Origin: Chromera velia
Lineage: Eukaryota; Sar; Chromeraceae
DNA length: 48,461 nucleotides
Direction: 5' to 3'
Assembly: GCA_018398765.1 (NCBI GenBank)
Contig: JAHBMJ010000408.1
Coordinates: forward strand, 1-48,461
Made by a program: the position numbers and the translations under genes. The notes beneath the pieces were generated by a model. It made no database searches, was not told where the DNA came from, and worked only from the letters and a program-made list of their open reading frames with translations. Of this stretch, positions 32,196 through 44,200 are shown piece by piece; position 1 is the stretch's first letter; each line of letters opens with the position of its first letter.

Positions 32196-35100
32196 TCAGT
32201 AGTAAGGGCTGTCGCCCAAAGACTCGCCTGGCTTCCCTGCCCCACGGTGACGCTCGTATCTCTCCTTGGACATCCGTCGAATCTCATCCAGTTCCGTCGA
32301 ACGAGTTGAGAAACTGCTCGCGTTCAACCCCAGCCCCCCCAGTCCCGTCGAATCCGGTCCCATCCCCCCACCCGACAAATGGTCTGTTGCAGCCACACCA
32401 CCTTTGGACTGATCTACGGAACCCCCCCCCTCCCTCTCTGCTCCCCCCTCTTTGGAAGGAAGCTGGGCGGGTCCCTTGGGGTTTGGGTTGGGGGTGCCTG
32501 AGGTGAAACAGAGAGAGGAGGCCGGGTTGGGAACAGAGGTCCGAAGCGGCGGCTGCAGATGGTTGACCGGCAAGGGAGGCGGTAGGGGGGTTGCCAGCAG
32601 GCGCTCACACTGTTTGATGTACTCTGCAGAGACGGGAGGAAGCAGGGTCGCCTGTGCCCCCTCCCCTGCTGCTGCAGCAGTTGAGGAGGGCAAAGCAGCA
32701 GAGGACCTCTCGTCTTCCTCCTGCCCTCTCCCTTCCCCCTTTCCCACCGCTCCAGCACGAAGTCTCTTCATCTCTTCCAACCAGAAGTGACTCTGGGCCT
32801 GAAGATATCGAGACTGCAGGCAGTCGGCAGGCAGGCAGACAGGAAGGAAGGAAGGAAGGAAGGAGGGGAGAAAGGCGCATCAACAACCAACAAATATTAG
32901 AGTAAGCAACCGAGAAGGAAGGAACATGATGGAGAACGCAGAAAAAGGCGGGAAAGACGCCCATCAGGCCAACAGCAAAGCGCCAAGGGAATCATTCATT
33001 CATTCATTCATTCAATCATTCATTCATTCATTCATTCATTCATTCCAATTCGCCTTTGATGCCTCCAGTTAGACAGTCGCGACAAGCACTGCTGACACTG
33101 CACGAAGTTCGACGGCTACAAATGACACAGAGAAGGTTGATCAAAAAGGAAGCTGCTTGAAAAAGTGAACGTCTTCATGAGTTCTCCTTACTCACAGCCC
33201 CTCTTCCTTCCTTCCTCCCTTACTGACTGACTGACCGACCGACTGACCATTTCATACGAGTGCTGCATTGCCGAGAGAAGTTCTCCGAGGGGAGGAGAAA
33301 ACGGGTCCATGGCTGGAGGTGGGCCCGTGCCCGCCGCCATCCCCCCAGATACACCGCCCCCCGTCACCCCCCCTGCACCACCCTCACTGTTATCACTCTC
33401 TGCTGTTCTGAAAACGCGGCTGAAGCGACTTAATGCCTCCTTTTCCTTTTCGTCTGGACTGTTCCCTGGCCGCCTGCAATCACATTCATCAAGCACATCC
33501 AAGTCCAAACTTAGGCAAATGAAGGAGCATCGCAAACGAAGAAAGCCAAACGAAGAGACGCAAGTCAGAACAGCCAAGCAACCAACCCGGAAAGAGATGG
33601 GAGGGCCCTTCAAAGCTTCTCAACAAAAACTTCGCTCGCATCCCCATACACTCAAAGACAGAGCACTACACTCATCGAGCAACACCACAAGAAAGAAAGC
33701 CCAGAATACAGAGCCATTTGGAAGGAAGCCAAGAGAACTCGAAGATGAGCGCAACAAGTCTATGAGGAAACACTGCGGACGGTCGAAATGTGGTGGGGTA
33801 TCGCAAGGTAGATCTCATAAGCAAGGAGACATTTTGACGTCCAGATTTTCAATTCACCAGGTACTAATCCACAGAGGAAGAGCAAGTATAACGCTGCTCA
33901 CTGTCCAGCAACACATATTCCCCCTTTCAATCTTCCCACCCCACTCACCCACCTGTGCACGAACAACGCGCCTAGTCCCGTTACTGATTCCTCCTCAGCA
34001 GCAGACCTCCAAGAGGAAGAGAACGGATGAGAAGCAGCACCAACCGACACAGGAGGCGCACCCGTCCCCGTCCCTGCATTCGTCCCAGACGGAGCAGACG
34101 ACCCTCCAAGACCGATGCCCAGACGTTTCTCTGCCGCTGCTGCAGCTGCCGCAACAGGCGAGACTGAAGGTGGAGGCGCGTTGGCCGAAAGGGAAGACGG
34201 GCCGAAGCCGGCGAGGCTCGGCGTCTTCTCCTTTTTCTTTTCCGCCTCCTGAGATCCCTTTTCGGGTTCACTCGGGGGGGCGTCTTCCATGGCCTCTCTG
34301 TCGAGGTCTTGCTCCCCTTCCACCGCCGTCTCCTCCGCATCCTCCCCGTCTCCTGTCGCCCCCTCAGTCTCGCCCCCCTCCCTTGCCCCGTCTCCGTCTG
34401 CCTGGCTTGTGGGAGACGAGGGACCCTCACCGACCACTTCTGCCCTACAGGTCGGGCACGTCTGTTGCTGGACGAACCAGGAACGGAGGCAGTCAGAGTG
34501 GAACACGTGACCGCATGGCAGTTTCTTGCTCCCAATGTGTAGAGCGTCTCTGCAAATGATGCACGTGTCGGCCGACTCCAGCTCATCGAGAGTCGCGTCG
34601 GGGAAGCTGCACACGGAGAGGATGGAAGGGAAGGGAGGACAAGTTGACAGCCCAACATCAGGACAAAGGGGAAGAAAAACACACACGCGCAAACAGCCGA
34701 AGACTCCTCGGAGAAGTCTCGACATGCAAAAAAAAGGGTTTAGTTAGCGCTGTGAGTGTCTTTTCTCTCTTTCGTTCGACGGGGGGGAGCATGCCAAAAA
34801 GCAAAGGCTCAGAACGATTGAGGGAAACACAATTCGGCCTGTGAAGGTGAATGCACACGTCTTCTTTCAAGACAAACCGAATTGTTCACCCACTTACAAA
34901 TTCCCTCACTTACTTTTCATTCATGTTTTTCGTCAACTGTCTGAATTTTCGGAATGACTGAAGCCGTAGCAGCAGCTGCCTCCCAACCTGCAAGGAGATA
35001 GCGGAAAGCAAGCAGAGAAGAAGCCAAGCGTCGCTGACTTTCAGCCCAGAATCACACAAATGAAGCACACACTAACTTCGGAGAAAAGAAGGAGAAGGAG

Positions 35101-36453
35101 GAAGAGAAGCGAAAGAACGCGAAACAACACAGTGGCACCCCGCCCTGCCTCCATGGACACGTCGGAAGCCTCAGAAGAAGTTGAAAAAAGCCTGCTTGGA
35201 AAGCCGGGTTCTTCCCTCGCCTGTAGCCAGACAGACTCTCATCAATCAACGTCCAACAAGCCCCCTCCCTGACCAATAAATAAGATACATAAACCAACCT
35301 GGAGGATGTCTGCCATCATGTACAGGGGCAACTTTGAGGGATTGTGGAGGAAGAAGGTCACGATGAACAGCTGCACGCACACGCACAGACAGAGAGAGAG
35401 AGTAAAAAAGAGAGCTGGAAAGAGAAATTTGAGAATTGGACCACGATCAGAGAGACCCCTCCACAAAGTGAAGGGGGGCGAGAGAGAGAAAAAGAAAGGA
35501 AAGGAAAAGAAAGGAAAGGAACGAACAGATGAGAAGAGAAGAGAAGAGATGACGCATGCATGCATGCAACAACAGGCTCACTCACTCACTCCACTGGGAA
35601 GAAGAGATGTTAATATTGTGCAGGTACGAGACAATGAAAACCTCTGAAGAATGACTGTGAAGAGAGGGACGGCACAAATTCATTCGCGAGGGAAAGGCTG
35701 AACAGCAGCAGAATTACAAGAAGCATCACAAGGCAGGAAATACAGAAGCGACCAAGACCGACCAAGAAAATGCACATAGAGACACAGTCACCGATCAGGT
35801 CCAGATAGAAGAGACACGAGGCTTTAGAGCTCCATCCTGGAAACACAGAGAAAGAGAAAGAGAAAGAGAAGGAAGCAACATGAAGAGTGGAGAAAAAATC
35901 CATTATGCATCGCTCACCCCCGTTGATTCGCTGCCTTTCTTCCTCTTTGTTGCCTCATTCAAACCTGCCTGAACGAAATCTTTTCGGCGCGACCGCTTTT
36001 CATTTATCTTTCTTTTCGCCACCCTTTCTTCTTTTCACGAGGACAGCCCAGAAGAGAGAAAGTGGAGCGAAAGCCAGCCAGCCCGACCGACGGACCCACT
36101 CACTCACTCACTCACCATGATCGAGAGAGGAGTCCAGGAGGAGAACACAAAATTTGCCGATCGAGACCAGACAACCTGAGGTCATCGCAAGGGTCTGCAA
36201 ACGGCAGAGAAATCAAGNGGGGGGGGGGGGAGCAAAACAACGAAATGGTGAAAACTCCTCCTATGCATTCTCTGTCACATGAAATGACCTAGCTACTGTT
36301 CTCTTCCCTCACTCGCCCCTGCCATTCTGGGAGACTGCGCGCGTTACGCTCATGGTATGTCTGACTGACTGCGCAGTGGGTTTCTGCCACTCTGAGACCC
36401 TCTCTCTTTCCGCGCCTCTTGCTCTGTCTGCCTCTTTCTCCTTCTCTCTCTCC

Positions 36454-36489
<36 letters not shown>

Positions 36490-38255
36490 TTCTGTGGGAG
36501 AGGGGGAGGGGAGGGAGGGAGGAAGAGACAGAAACAGAACCAGGCGACCTACCTCGAAGGCCAGCCACGTGTACAAAGTTGAGTTATTCGAGGAGTGACG
36601 GTAGAAGACAGAGTACATCAGCAGATCCTGCAAGCGTTTGGGGGGGAAAGGAAGACAAGCGTTGGCTTTCGAGTTGTTCGTTTTCTGCAGAACGAACGTT
36701 TCGTTTCGGACATGAGGACGACATGAATGCTCCCTCCGCAAAAAGAACTGAGGGGATCGATAAGAGACTGAAACAAAGGCATGAACACGTGCATACATGC
36801 CAACATATGTTAGTCCGCACACACATGCATGCACTCACAAAGCAGCGAAAGTGAGGGCCACATCTAAGACAAGAAATGAAGTTGCACGAGTGCGGAAAAC
36901 GTCGAAAACAGAGATGGGCGGGAAGGAAGAGATAGATGAAAGGAAGGGGGGAACAACGGCCAGGAACCGAGAAAAAATGAACGAACTCAGACAGCCCAGT
37001 TGGTCATCAACAAAGAGAGCCCCTCCCACCCCATTGACTGGCTGGCTGGCTGCATGTACGACTGACCAGGAGAAGGAGAAGGAAGAGGAGCAGCGCCATC
37101 TTCTGAATCAGAACCAATCGAGGAATTCCGATCTCGAACATCTGCGTGATTATCAGAAAAAGTGGTTGTGTATGGAAACGTTGTTCCAAAAAATCCTTCA
37201 GACAGCTTTTCACGGTACTAATGGTTGAAAGTCCGAGGACAGGGACCCCCAGTTAGACCATTCAGTCGGGAAGAGACGCAGAGTGGTGGTTGGGGAGGCC
37301 CAGCTCTCCACCAGGAAGCAAGCTACCTTTCCTCACGATAAACGTTTTCTCGGTACTGCGTCTAGCAGAACCGCACGGGAAGTTCTCCTACCAGTCCCGT
37401 GAGGCGTTCACAGACCAATGAACATTTCGACACGTTCACAACACAGGAGAGAAACTAGAAGACACCCACCAAGGAAGGGAAGGAACAAACAGGCACTTCC
37501 ACAAAAATCCTTCAATGGTACACCTGTCTCCGGTCGGGGCATGCTGTTGAACAAAGACTGACGTGTCCGAGTCGCACTTGCACCACAATGTGCGACAGTC
37601 TCAGGGCCACCAACCAGCAGATGCACTGAAAGAGGTGTACTGTGCCTGCCTCTCTTCCCTCCACCAATGGAGAAGAGAAGACGAGGAAGAGAATCGTGTC
37701 AAACAGGAAAGCTCGGCCTTGCTCGATCAAATGCTGCAGACAGATCCATGCAGACACGAACAGGCGGGCGGGGTCACTAAATCGAAAATTAGAGAGAGAT
37801 GCTAAGGGACTACAAGAGCAGGACCAGTCAGAAAAGAGAAAAGGGGGGGCAAAACGCCAAGTAGAGGCAAACGTGACTGAACCTAAAGAACCAGAGTGAA
37901 GGGATAGAAAATCTTACCTCGATTTCGAGTTCCCTCAGGTGTCCGATAAAGAACTTCAGGAGGGCTTGAGCAGCTCGAAAAAACAGCACAAAAGCGAAAT
38001 TGTACATCACCTGCAGAAGAGGATCCAGCCACACAGGGAGGGAGGGGGCGACCTCAGATCATTCAAACAACACGCAGGAGAAAGAGACAGCAAATTGAGA
38101 GACACGAAAATTCCACGCACCGCCATTGCCAGCTTATTTGTCGACAGGTACACGACAATGGGGTAGAACTCTTCGTAGGTCAGCGTTGCGTAAGTCACGA
38201 CTACAAGAGCCGCGATGATGCTGCATCCCGAGTAGACCCGGAAGTTGAGGATCAT
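32196..38255 (-). CDS. HRD1: ER-membrane E3 ubiquitin ligase HRD1/synoviolin
   Basis: RING ligase that ubiquitinates misfolded ER proteins for degradation (ERAD), built as an N-terminal multi-span membrane domain followed by a cytosolic RING. Twelve exons, all in phase: 38255-38121, 38010-37918, 37733-37665, 37141-37067, 36627-36553, 36194-36116, 35836-35763, 35370-35299, 34987-34914, 34606-33953, 33473-33248, 32813-32196; 747 residues. The N-terminus has the family motif EEFYPIVVYLSTNKLAMA, then hydrophobic spans in exons 1-8. FPDATLDELESADTCIIC leads into a RING-H2 with C264, C267, C280, H282, H285, C288, C299 and C302 (KKLPCGHVFHSDCLRSWF, QQTCPTC). A long, low-complexity Gly/Pro/Ala/Ser and acidic tail follows. 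The membrane part is about 25-30 residues shorter than animal HRD1 between exons 4 and 6, so an exon may have escaped me. Head to head with ATG3. Confidence 0.93.
32994..33045. repeat. (CATT)n microsatellite in HRD1 intron 11
   Basis: About twelve CATT units with one CAAT interruption, between HRD1 exons 11 and 12. Confidence 0.9.
33224..33247 (-). repeat. GTCAGTCGGT tandem at the HRD1 intron 11 donor
   Basis: On the minus strand exon 11 ends GAAATG and the intron begins GTCAGTCGGTCGGTCAGTCA, so the tetramer run starts at the first intron base. Confidence 0.85.
36096..36115 (-). repeat. GTGA tandem at the HRD1 intron 6 donor
   Basis: On the minus strand exon 6 ends CATG and the intron starts GTGAGTGAGTGAGTGAGTGG. 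Confidence 0.85.
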
Positions 38256-38881
38256 CTTCGATCGTTGCTCTCTTCTTCTTTTGGATCCAACAGTCTTGGA
38301 TTGGGCTTCCACCACACTGAAGAGCTGTAGCACCTTATGAAACTGCCAGAACAGAGCCGGTGAGGAAAGATGCTCTGCTGATCGATGTGTGTGAAGTCCA
38401 CTGAGGAGGGTATTCGAAGGAATTCAGAGCTCAACGTAACTGAACTGTACTGAGCTTGAGTGGACTCGCGGGAGTAGAATCTCAGTGCGGCATGTTGCAC
38501 ATTGGGCCCGCGGCCCGCTCCGCGGCCGCGGGCCGCGCAGACGTACCCCGGCGCGCGCGGCCGGGCGGCCATGCAGGGACTGCTTTCCGGGGCCACGAAA
38601 GCTCGGCCCACCAAAAAAAAGCAGGCCGGAGACTGTGTCATGCACTTTGTTTGCATGGTCAGCTCTGAGATTCTTTGAGATCTTGTGCGCAGTGACATGA
38701 GGCACCTTGCTCTGCGCATCATCGTCGCAGGGTCAGATTCACGGTGTACGAAAGCATCTGGCGTTCGAGCGACTTCGCCTTCCTAGTCACTGCACGCCTA
38801 AGTCAGACGATTTCAAACAGAGGTTTTACAGTGTCAGCGATCAAGCTCTGGCTTAAATTTGCACGAAAGAGAAGAGCAGAC
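38256..38881. promoter_or_regulatory. Divergent upstream region of HRD1 and ATG3
   Basis: 626 bp between the start codons of HRD1 (minus) and ATG3 (plus), so both promoters and 5' UTRs must lie here unless upstream non-coding exons exist. A GC-rich block with a hairpin occupies 38506-38575. Open frames on both strands through this block lack homology. Confidence 0.55.
38506..38575. other. GC-rich block with a strong inverted repeat
   Basis: Roughly 70 bases of nearly pure G and C in a region of otherwise moderate GC. It contains CGCGGCCCGC and its complement GCGGGCCGCG separated by about nine bases, followed by CGGCGCGCGCGGCCGGGCGG. A CpG-rich promoter core or a structured 5' leader is possible. 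Confidence 0.7.
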
Positions 38882-41187
38882 ATGCAGACGAGGCACCAGA
38901 TCGCCGACAGCATCAGGTCTTTCATTGGTGCGTGGACTCCGGTCCCGTCCAAGTCACAATTCGCAGAGAAGGGGACTCTGACGCCCCAGGAATTCTTGGA
39001 AGCAGGAGAACAGCTGACTTACAAGTTTCCTTCCTGGCAATGGTTGGTCCACTGGAATGAGGTTCTTGTGTGAGAGTGTCGTCGCGTAGTCGCTCTTTAC
39101 TTCTATACCTCTTGTTCTTGCACTATTTCTTCATGTTCGTTCTGCCTCTTCCTTTCCCCTCCTTCTCTCAGGCAAAGTGCGGCATCGAAACATCAGGTCC
39201 CATGGCTCCCTCCCGACAAGCAATTCCTCACCACCAAGGGGGTCGTGTGCAGTACTAGGGTGAAGGATCTGGATGACTCTTTCAAAGAGAGGGTGCGTCT
39301 GTGAGTGGGTCTGTAATTCTGAGAGATGATGATGGGCGGATAGCAGAAAAGGCAGGAATCTTTTGGTGTGGGGGGGAGGGAGGCAAGTAGTGGACAGGTT
39401 CAGGCCGGTCTATGAGGTTTTCAAATCGACCGGACCTCCATGTAAATCTTATTTCTTGCAAAACCCTTGCATTCCTTTGGGTTTTCTCTTCCCGTTGTTC
39501 GGTGCGTCTTTCCGCCTGAACGAATTTCTGACTGCTTCGACACCTGCATGGCTTCCTTCCTGACTGCAGACGAAGATGGATGAGGACTGGCTTCTTCCGG
39601 TTCTGGACGGGGACGACGGGAAGGAGGAAGGGATGGAGGAGCTTGATGAAGTGCCTGAAACACAACAGGGGGAGAGGGGGATACCTGGTCAGTCTCTGTC
39701 AACCAATCTGTCACTCAGTTGTTGAAACGGTCTTGGAGCATGCTGGAGGAAAGAGGGGAAGGAGGCAAAGAAAAAAAAGAGGGTGATTTGCTCAAGAAAA
39801 GAAATGCCGAGAAGAATTTCTCAATCACTCACTCACCCAGGGAAAAGGGGGGTCGCTCAGGAGAGCGTTAGCGCAGTCGGGCAAGAGAGAGACTAAGGTC
39901 TCTGTGTTTTGGTCAGCAGAGACTCTCGTTCGTTGTTTGTGTCTGATACGAACTGTGCAATCATGGCTTTGTTTTCTGATAGCAGTTCACGCACTGTGCG
40001 AAAAAGGGGGGGGCTGCATGGGAATGGAATGCGGAGACTGTTGGACAGTGTCTGGGTTGCTGTGTGTGCAGATATGAGCAAGCTGAGCTTGAATGGAGCT
40101 GCAGCAGCGGTCAGTCTGGTTTGCTGGTGTGCAGGTGGCACTTTCTCGCTCTGCCAAGATCGTCTGTCTTGATTTCCAGGCGACACTCAGTTTTCTATGT
40201 CGCTTTTTTTGTGTCCTTTCCGTTTCTTCGAGAGAAGACCGGGGATTTCTTTTCTCTCTCGATTCCTTCCTTCCTTCCTTCCTTCTTGTCTTGCTTGTTT
40301 TTTCTTCTCCCTGTTCTGGCGTCATGGCCTTCCGCCTCGTTGACTTCTGTTTTTCCACTTGCATCTGCTCAAGCGTCGATGCATTTCTTCGTTCCGTGTG
40401 CCTGCAGGCTCCTGTCCAGGAACAAGGAGGGGGGGAGGAAGAGATCGAGGAGATCGAAGAGATGGGCGAGTTTGACGACATCGACCAAATGGTCATGGTC
40501 AGTCATTCAGTCAGTCAGTCTGGGGTGGGGGCGAGTCTGTCTGCATGTGAAAACGGCGACAGATGAAGTCCTCGCGTGTGTGTGTTGGAGTGTGCTGTGT
40601 GGAGTGTCTATCGGGCCGAGTCTGTCTGCATGTGAAAGCGGCGACAGATGAAGTCCTCGCGTGTGTGTTGAAGTGTGCTGTGTCGTGTGTCTATCGGGCC
40701 GAGTCTGTCTGCATGTCAAAGCGGCGACAGATGAAGTCCTCGCATGTGTGTTGAAATGTGCTGTGTCGTGTGTCTATCGGGCCGAGTCTGTCTGCATGTG
40801 AAAACGGCGACAGATGAAGTCCTCACGTGTGTGTGTTGGAGTGTGCTGTGTGGGGTGTCTGTCGGGCCGAGTCTGTCTGCATGTGAAAACGGCGACAGAT
40901 GAAGTCCTCGCGTGTGTGTGTTGGAGTGTGCTGTGTCGTCTGTCTGTCGGGCCGAGTCAGTGAGTTAGTCAGTCAGTCAGTCGGTAAGTTAGTCAGTCAG
41001 TCAATGAGTCAGTCAGTAAGTCAGCCAGTCAGTCAGTGAGTCAGTCAGCAAGTGATTCAGTAAGTCAGTCAGTGAGTCAGTCAGCCAGTGAGTCAGTAAG
41101 TCAGTCAGTGAGTTAGTCAGTCAGTCAGTCAGTCAGTCAGTGAGTTAGTCAGTCAGTCAGTCAGTCAGTAAGTCGGTCGGTCGGTCG

Positions 41188-41218
<31 letters not shown>

Positions 41219-44200
41219 GGTCGGTCGGTCAGTCAGTCAGTCGGTCGGTCGGTCAGTCAGTCGGTCGGTCGGTCAGTCAGTCGGTCGGTCGGTCAGTCGG
41301 TCGGTCGGTCGGTCAGTCAGTCAGTCAGTCAGTAAGTCGGTCGGTCGGTCGGTCGGTAGGTCAGTCAGTCAGTAAGTCAGTCAGTAAGTCGCTGGGTCGG
41401 TAGGTCAGTCAGTCAGTTAGTCAGTCAGTCAGTAAGTCGGTGGGTCGGTAGGTCAGTCAGTCAGTTAGTCCGTCAGTCGGTCGGTCGGTCAGTCAGTCAG
41501 TCAGTACGTCGGTCGGTCGGTCGGTCGGTCAGTCAGTCAGTCGGTCGGTCGGTCGGTCGGTCGGTCAGTCAGTAAGTCAGTCGGTCGGTCAGTCAGTCGA
41601 TCCGTCGGTCGGTCGGTCAGTCAGTCAGTCAGTAAGTCGGTGGGTCGGTAGGTCAGTCAGTCAGTTAGTCCGTCAGTCGGTCGGTCGGTCAGTCAGTCAG
41701 TCAGTAAGTCGGTCGGTCGGTCTGTCGGTCAGTCAGTCAGTAAGTCAGTCGGTCGGTCGGTCAGTCAGTCAGTCGGTCAGTCGGTCAGTCAGTCGATCCG
41801 TCGGTCGGTCGGTCAGTCAGTCAGTCAGTCGGTCAGTCAGTCAGTCAGTCGGTCAGTCGGTCAGTCAGTAAGTCGGTCGGTCAGTCAGTCAGTCGGTCGG
41901 TCGGTCGGTCGCTCGGTCAGTCAGTGAGTCAGTCAGTAAGTCGGTCGGTCGGTCAGTCAGTCAGTCGGTCGGTCGGTCGGTCAGTCAGTCGATCCGTCGG
42001 TCGGTCAGTCAGTCAGTCAGTCGGTCGGTCAGTCAGTCAGTCGGTCGGTCAGTCGGTCAGTCAGTCGGTCGGTCGGTCAGGCAGTCAGTCGGTCGGTCGG
42101 TCGGTCGGTCAGTCAGTCAGTCAGTCAGTCAGTCAGTGGGTCGGTCGGTCGGTCAGTCCGAGGGTGGCCGATCGATCAGATGATGAGGATGTTTCAAATG
42201 AAGAAACTGAAGGTTCTCAGTAAATCGCAGTCGTTTCACTTTTCATAAAGCTGCGCTTGTCCATGATAAAGTACATGCTTCTTCTGTAGTCGTTTCGGAG
42301 CAATCGGAGAGGGTGATCGTGTGGGACGGCCTTCTGTGATGGAGGCTTTCGTACTGCGCTTTCTCCTGATGTTTCTTTTGGCTTTTCCATGTCACCAGTA
42401 CGTTCAGATACCGTTGCAGCTTCGTGGCTCTCGCGGTCCCGTCTGTGTACGAAGACTGGAAAGGGGAGGGGCGGTAGGAGACGACGTTCCTTTTCTGTTT
42501 TTGCCTTGATCATGACTCTCTTTCTACTTGATTGGTTGGTTGATTGATTTATTGGTCGGTTGATTGATTGATTTTGCAGGAACAGGAACAGAAGATGCCA
42601 CGAGATCCCGCAACGACGGCAGGCCCCGTCTCCTCTGGCGCTGCTGCTTCCTCGTCCTCTTCCTCCTCGTCCTCCTCTAGCGTTCCTTCGAAGCAGAACG
42701 CGGGGGGGAGCGCTCCAGGGGGAGGGGGCATCCTGGGGGGGGGAGGGTCTGAGATGATGGTGGCAGAGGCGCCCCGTCAGTTTCTTTCTTTCATTAATTC
42801 ATTTCATTCTTTATTTTTCTTGGGGGTCGTTTCTTATTGTCCATGTCTTGCATTCGATCTTTCTTTTTGTTCCTCTTGCCCCCCAGAGTTTTGTCTTTTG
42901 TCGTTCTTCCTCTCGTACTCCATGATGGTCGAACGAGGGATTCCAAATGCATGTGCTTCTAACCGCCCCTCAATTTGTTGTTCTTTTTTCTTCTTCTTGC
43001 CGTCATGCGCGATTTGTTTGAATTCCCTTTTTTCCTTTTGGCGTTCTGTATCTCTTGGCGGTTTGTCGGCCTGTGCAGCAAGCCTGGGATCTCGAACGTA
43101 TGACTTAACAATCACATACGACAAATACTACATGACTCCTAGGCTTTGGCTCTTCGGGTATGATGAGGTGAGTCGGTCGGTCGGTGTGCATCATGGTGGT
43201 CGGCTGTCCTGTGTTCATCTTTCTGCGCTTCCAAGAAGCTGGACGGATGAATGAAGACGTGAAAGGCTTTCTTACATTGCTTTCTTTTCTTCTTCTGCTT
43301 CCTTCTCTCTTCACTTCCGTTCTCAAGTTTCCTTCAGAGGAGGCTCTGTTTCGGCCGCTGCGTCTGGTCCTCCTGCTGTTTCGAGTCAGAGGAAGGACTG
43401 GGGGAGAAGGATCTTGCATTGGTGCCAGGAGCCGGAAAGGACCGCACAATTAGAGGCGCATCGTTGTTTTTCACTTTCCTGTCTGGTTGCTTTTCTGACT
43501 GTCTCTTTGTAGAAAGGCGGGAAGCGAAAATGGGGTAGTCGGCCTGTTGCTCTCTCTCTTGGGCTGTTTTTCTTTCTTTTTTTCTTTCTGTTCGCGTGTC
43601 TGCCTCTTTCTCTCAACCAAATCTTTGTCTGTCAGTGGTTGTTCGCCTGTGTCGGTTTACCGCGAAGCAGAAAGAAAAGAAAAACCGGTGTTTCTGCCTG
43701 CACCCCTTTCGTCTCTCCCTCTTTTCGTCTGTTCCAAACCAAACCACGCCCCCCCCCCAAAAAACAGAGCGGTCGGCCTCTGAAGCCTCAAGACATCTTC
43801 GAGGACGTCCTCACGCAGTACGCGTCCAAGACGGTCACCGTGGACCCCCATCCTTGTACGGGTATCCCCACAGCCTCTATTCATCCCTGCAAACACAGCC
43901 AGGTCAGGCAGAGGGAAAGCCTGCGAGAAGAACCGCTCGAAGAGAGAATGTGTCTTTCTCCATATGTTCAACTTCCTTATGGCAGGCTTCCTTTTTGGCC
44001 GTCCATGCTGAACTTCCTCCTCCTCCTTTTCCTTCTCGCCCTCGCGTGGTGTTTGTCTTTTAGTTTCCTCGCAGTTTTTCCCGCCCACTGCACTCTCCGT
44101 TCCCTTTGCTGTTCTGTTTTCTGTGTCCTCCTCTGGCACCTCTATTTTGCTTTCGTAGATCTCCCATGCACACTGGCTTGATTTGCCTCTCACAGGTGAT

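Noticed and set aside
33309-34559. 416-codon plus-strand frame over the HRD1 tail
   Set aside because: It is antisense to the RING exon and the low-complexity tail, with no domain of its own.
38252-38722. 156-codon minus-strand frame through the GC island, which could extend HRD1 at the N-terminus
   Set aside because: HRD1 homology starts at the ATG at 38255; the upstream frame is Arg/Ala/Pro-rich because of GC content and has no family support.
40533-40953. CRISPR-like array
   Set aside because: Units are contiguous with no spacers and the host is eukaryotic; it is a minisatellite.
41924-42223. 99-codon SVGRSVSQ protein with SR-like look
   Set aside because: It is the (GTCA/GTCG)n array read in one frame; it lies wholly inside ATG3 intron 5.
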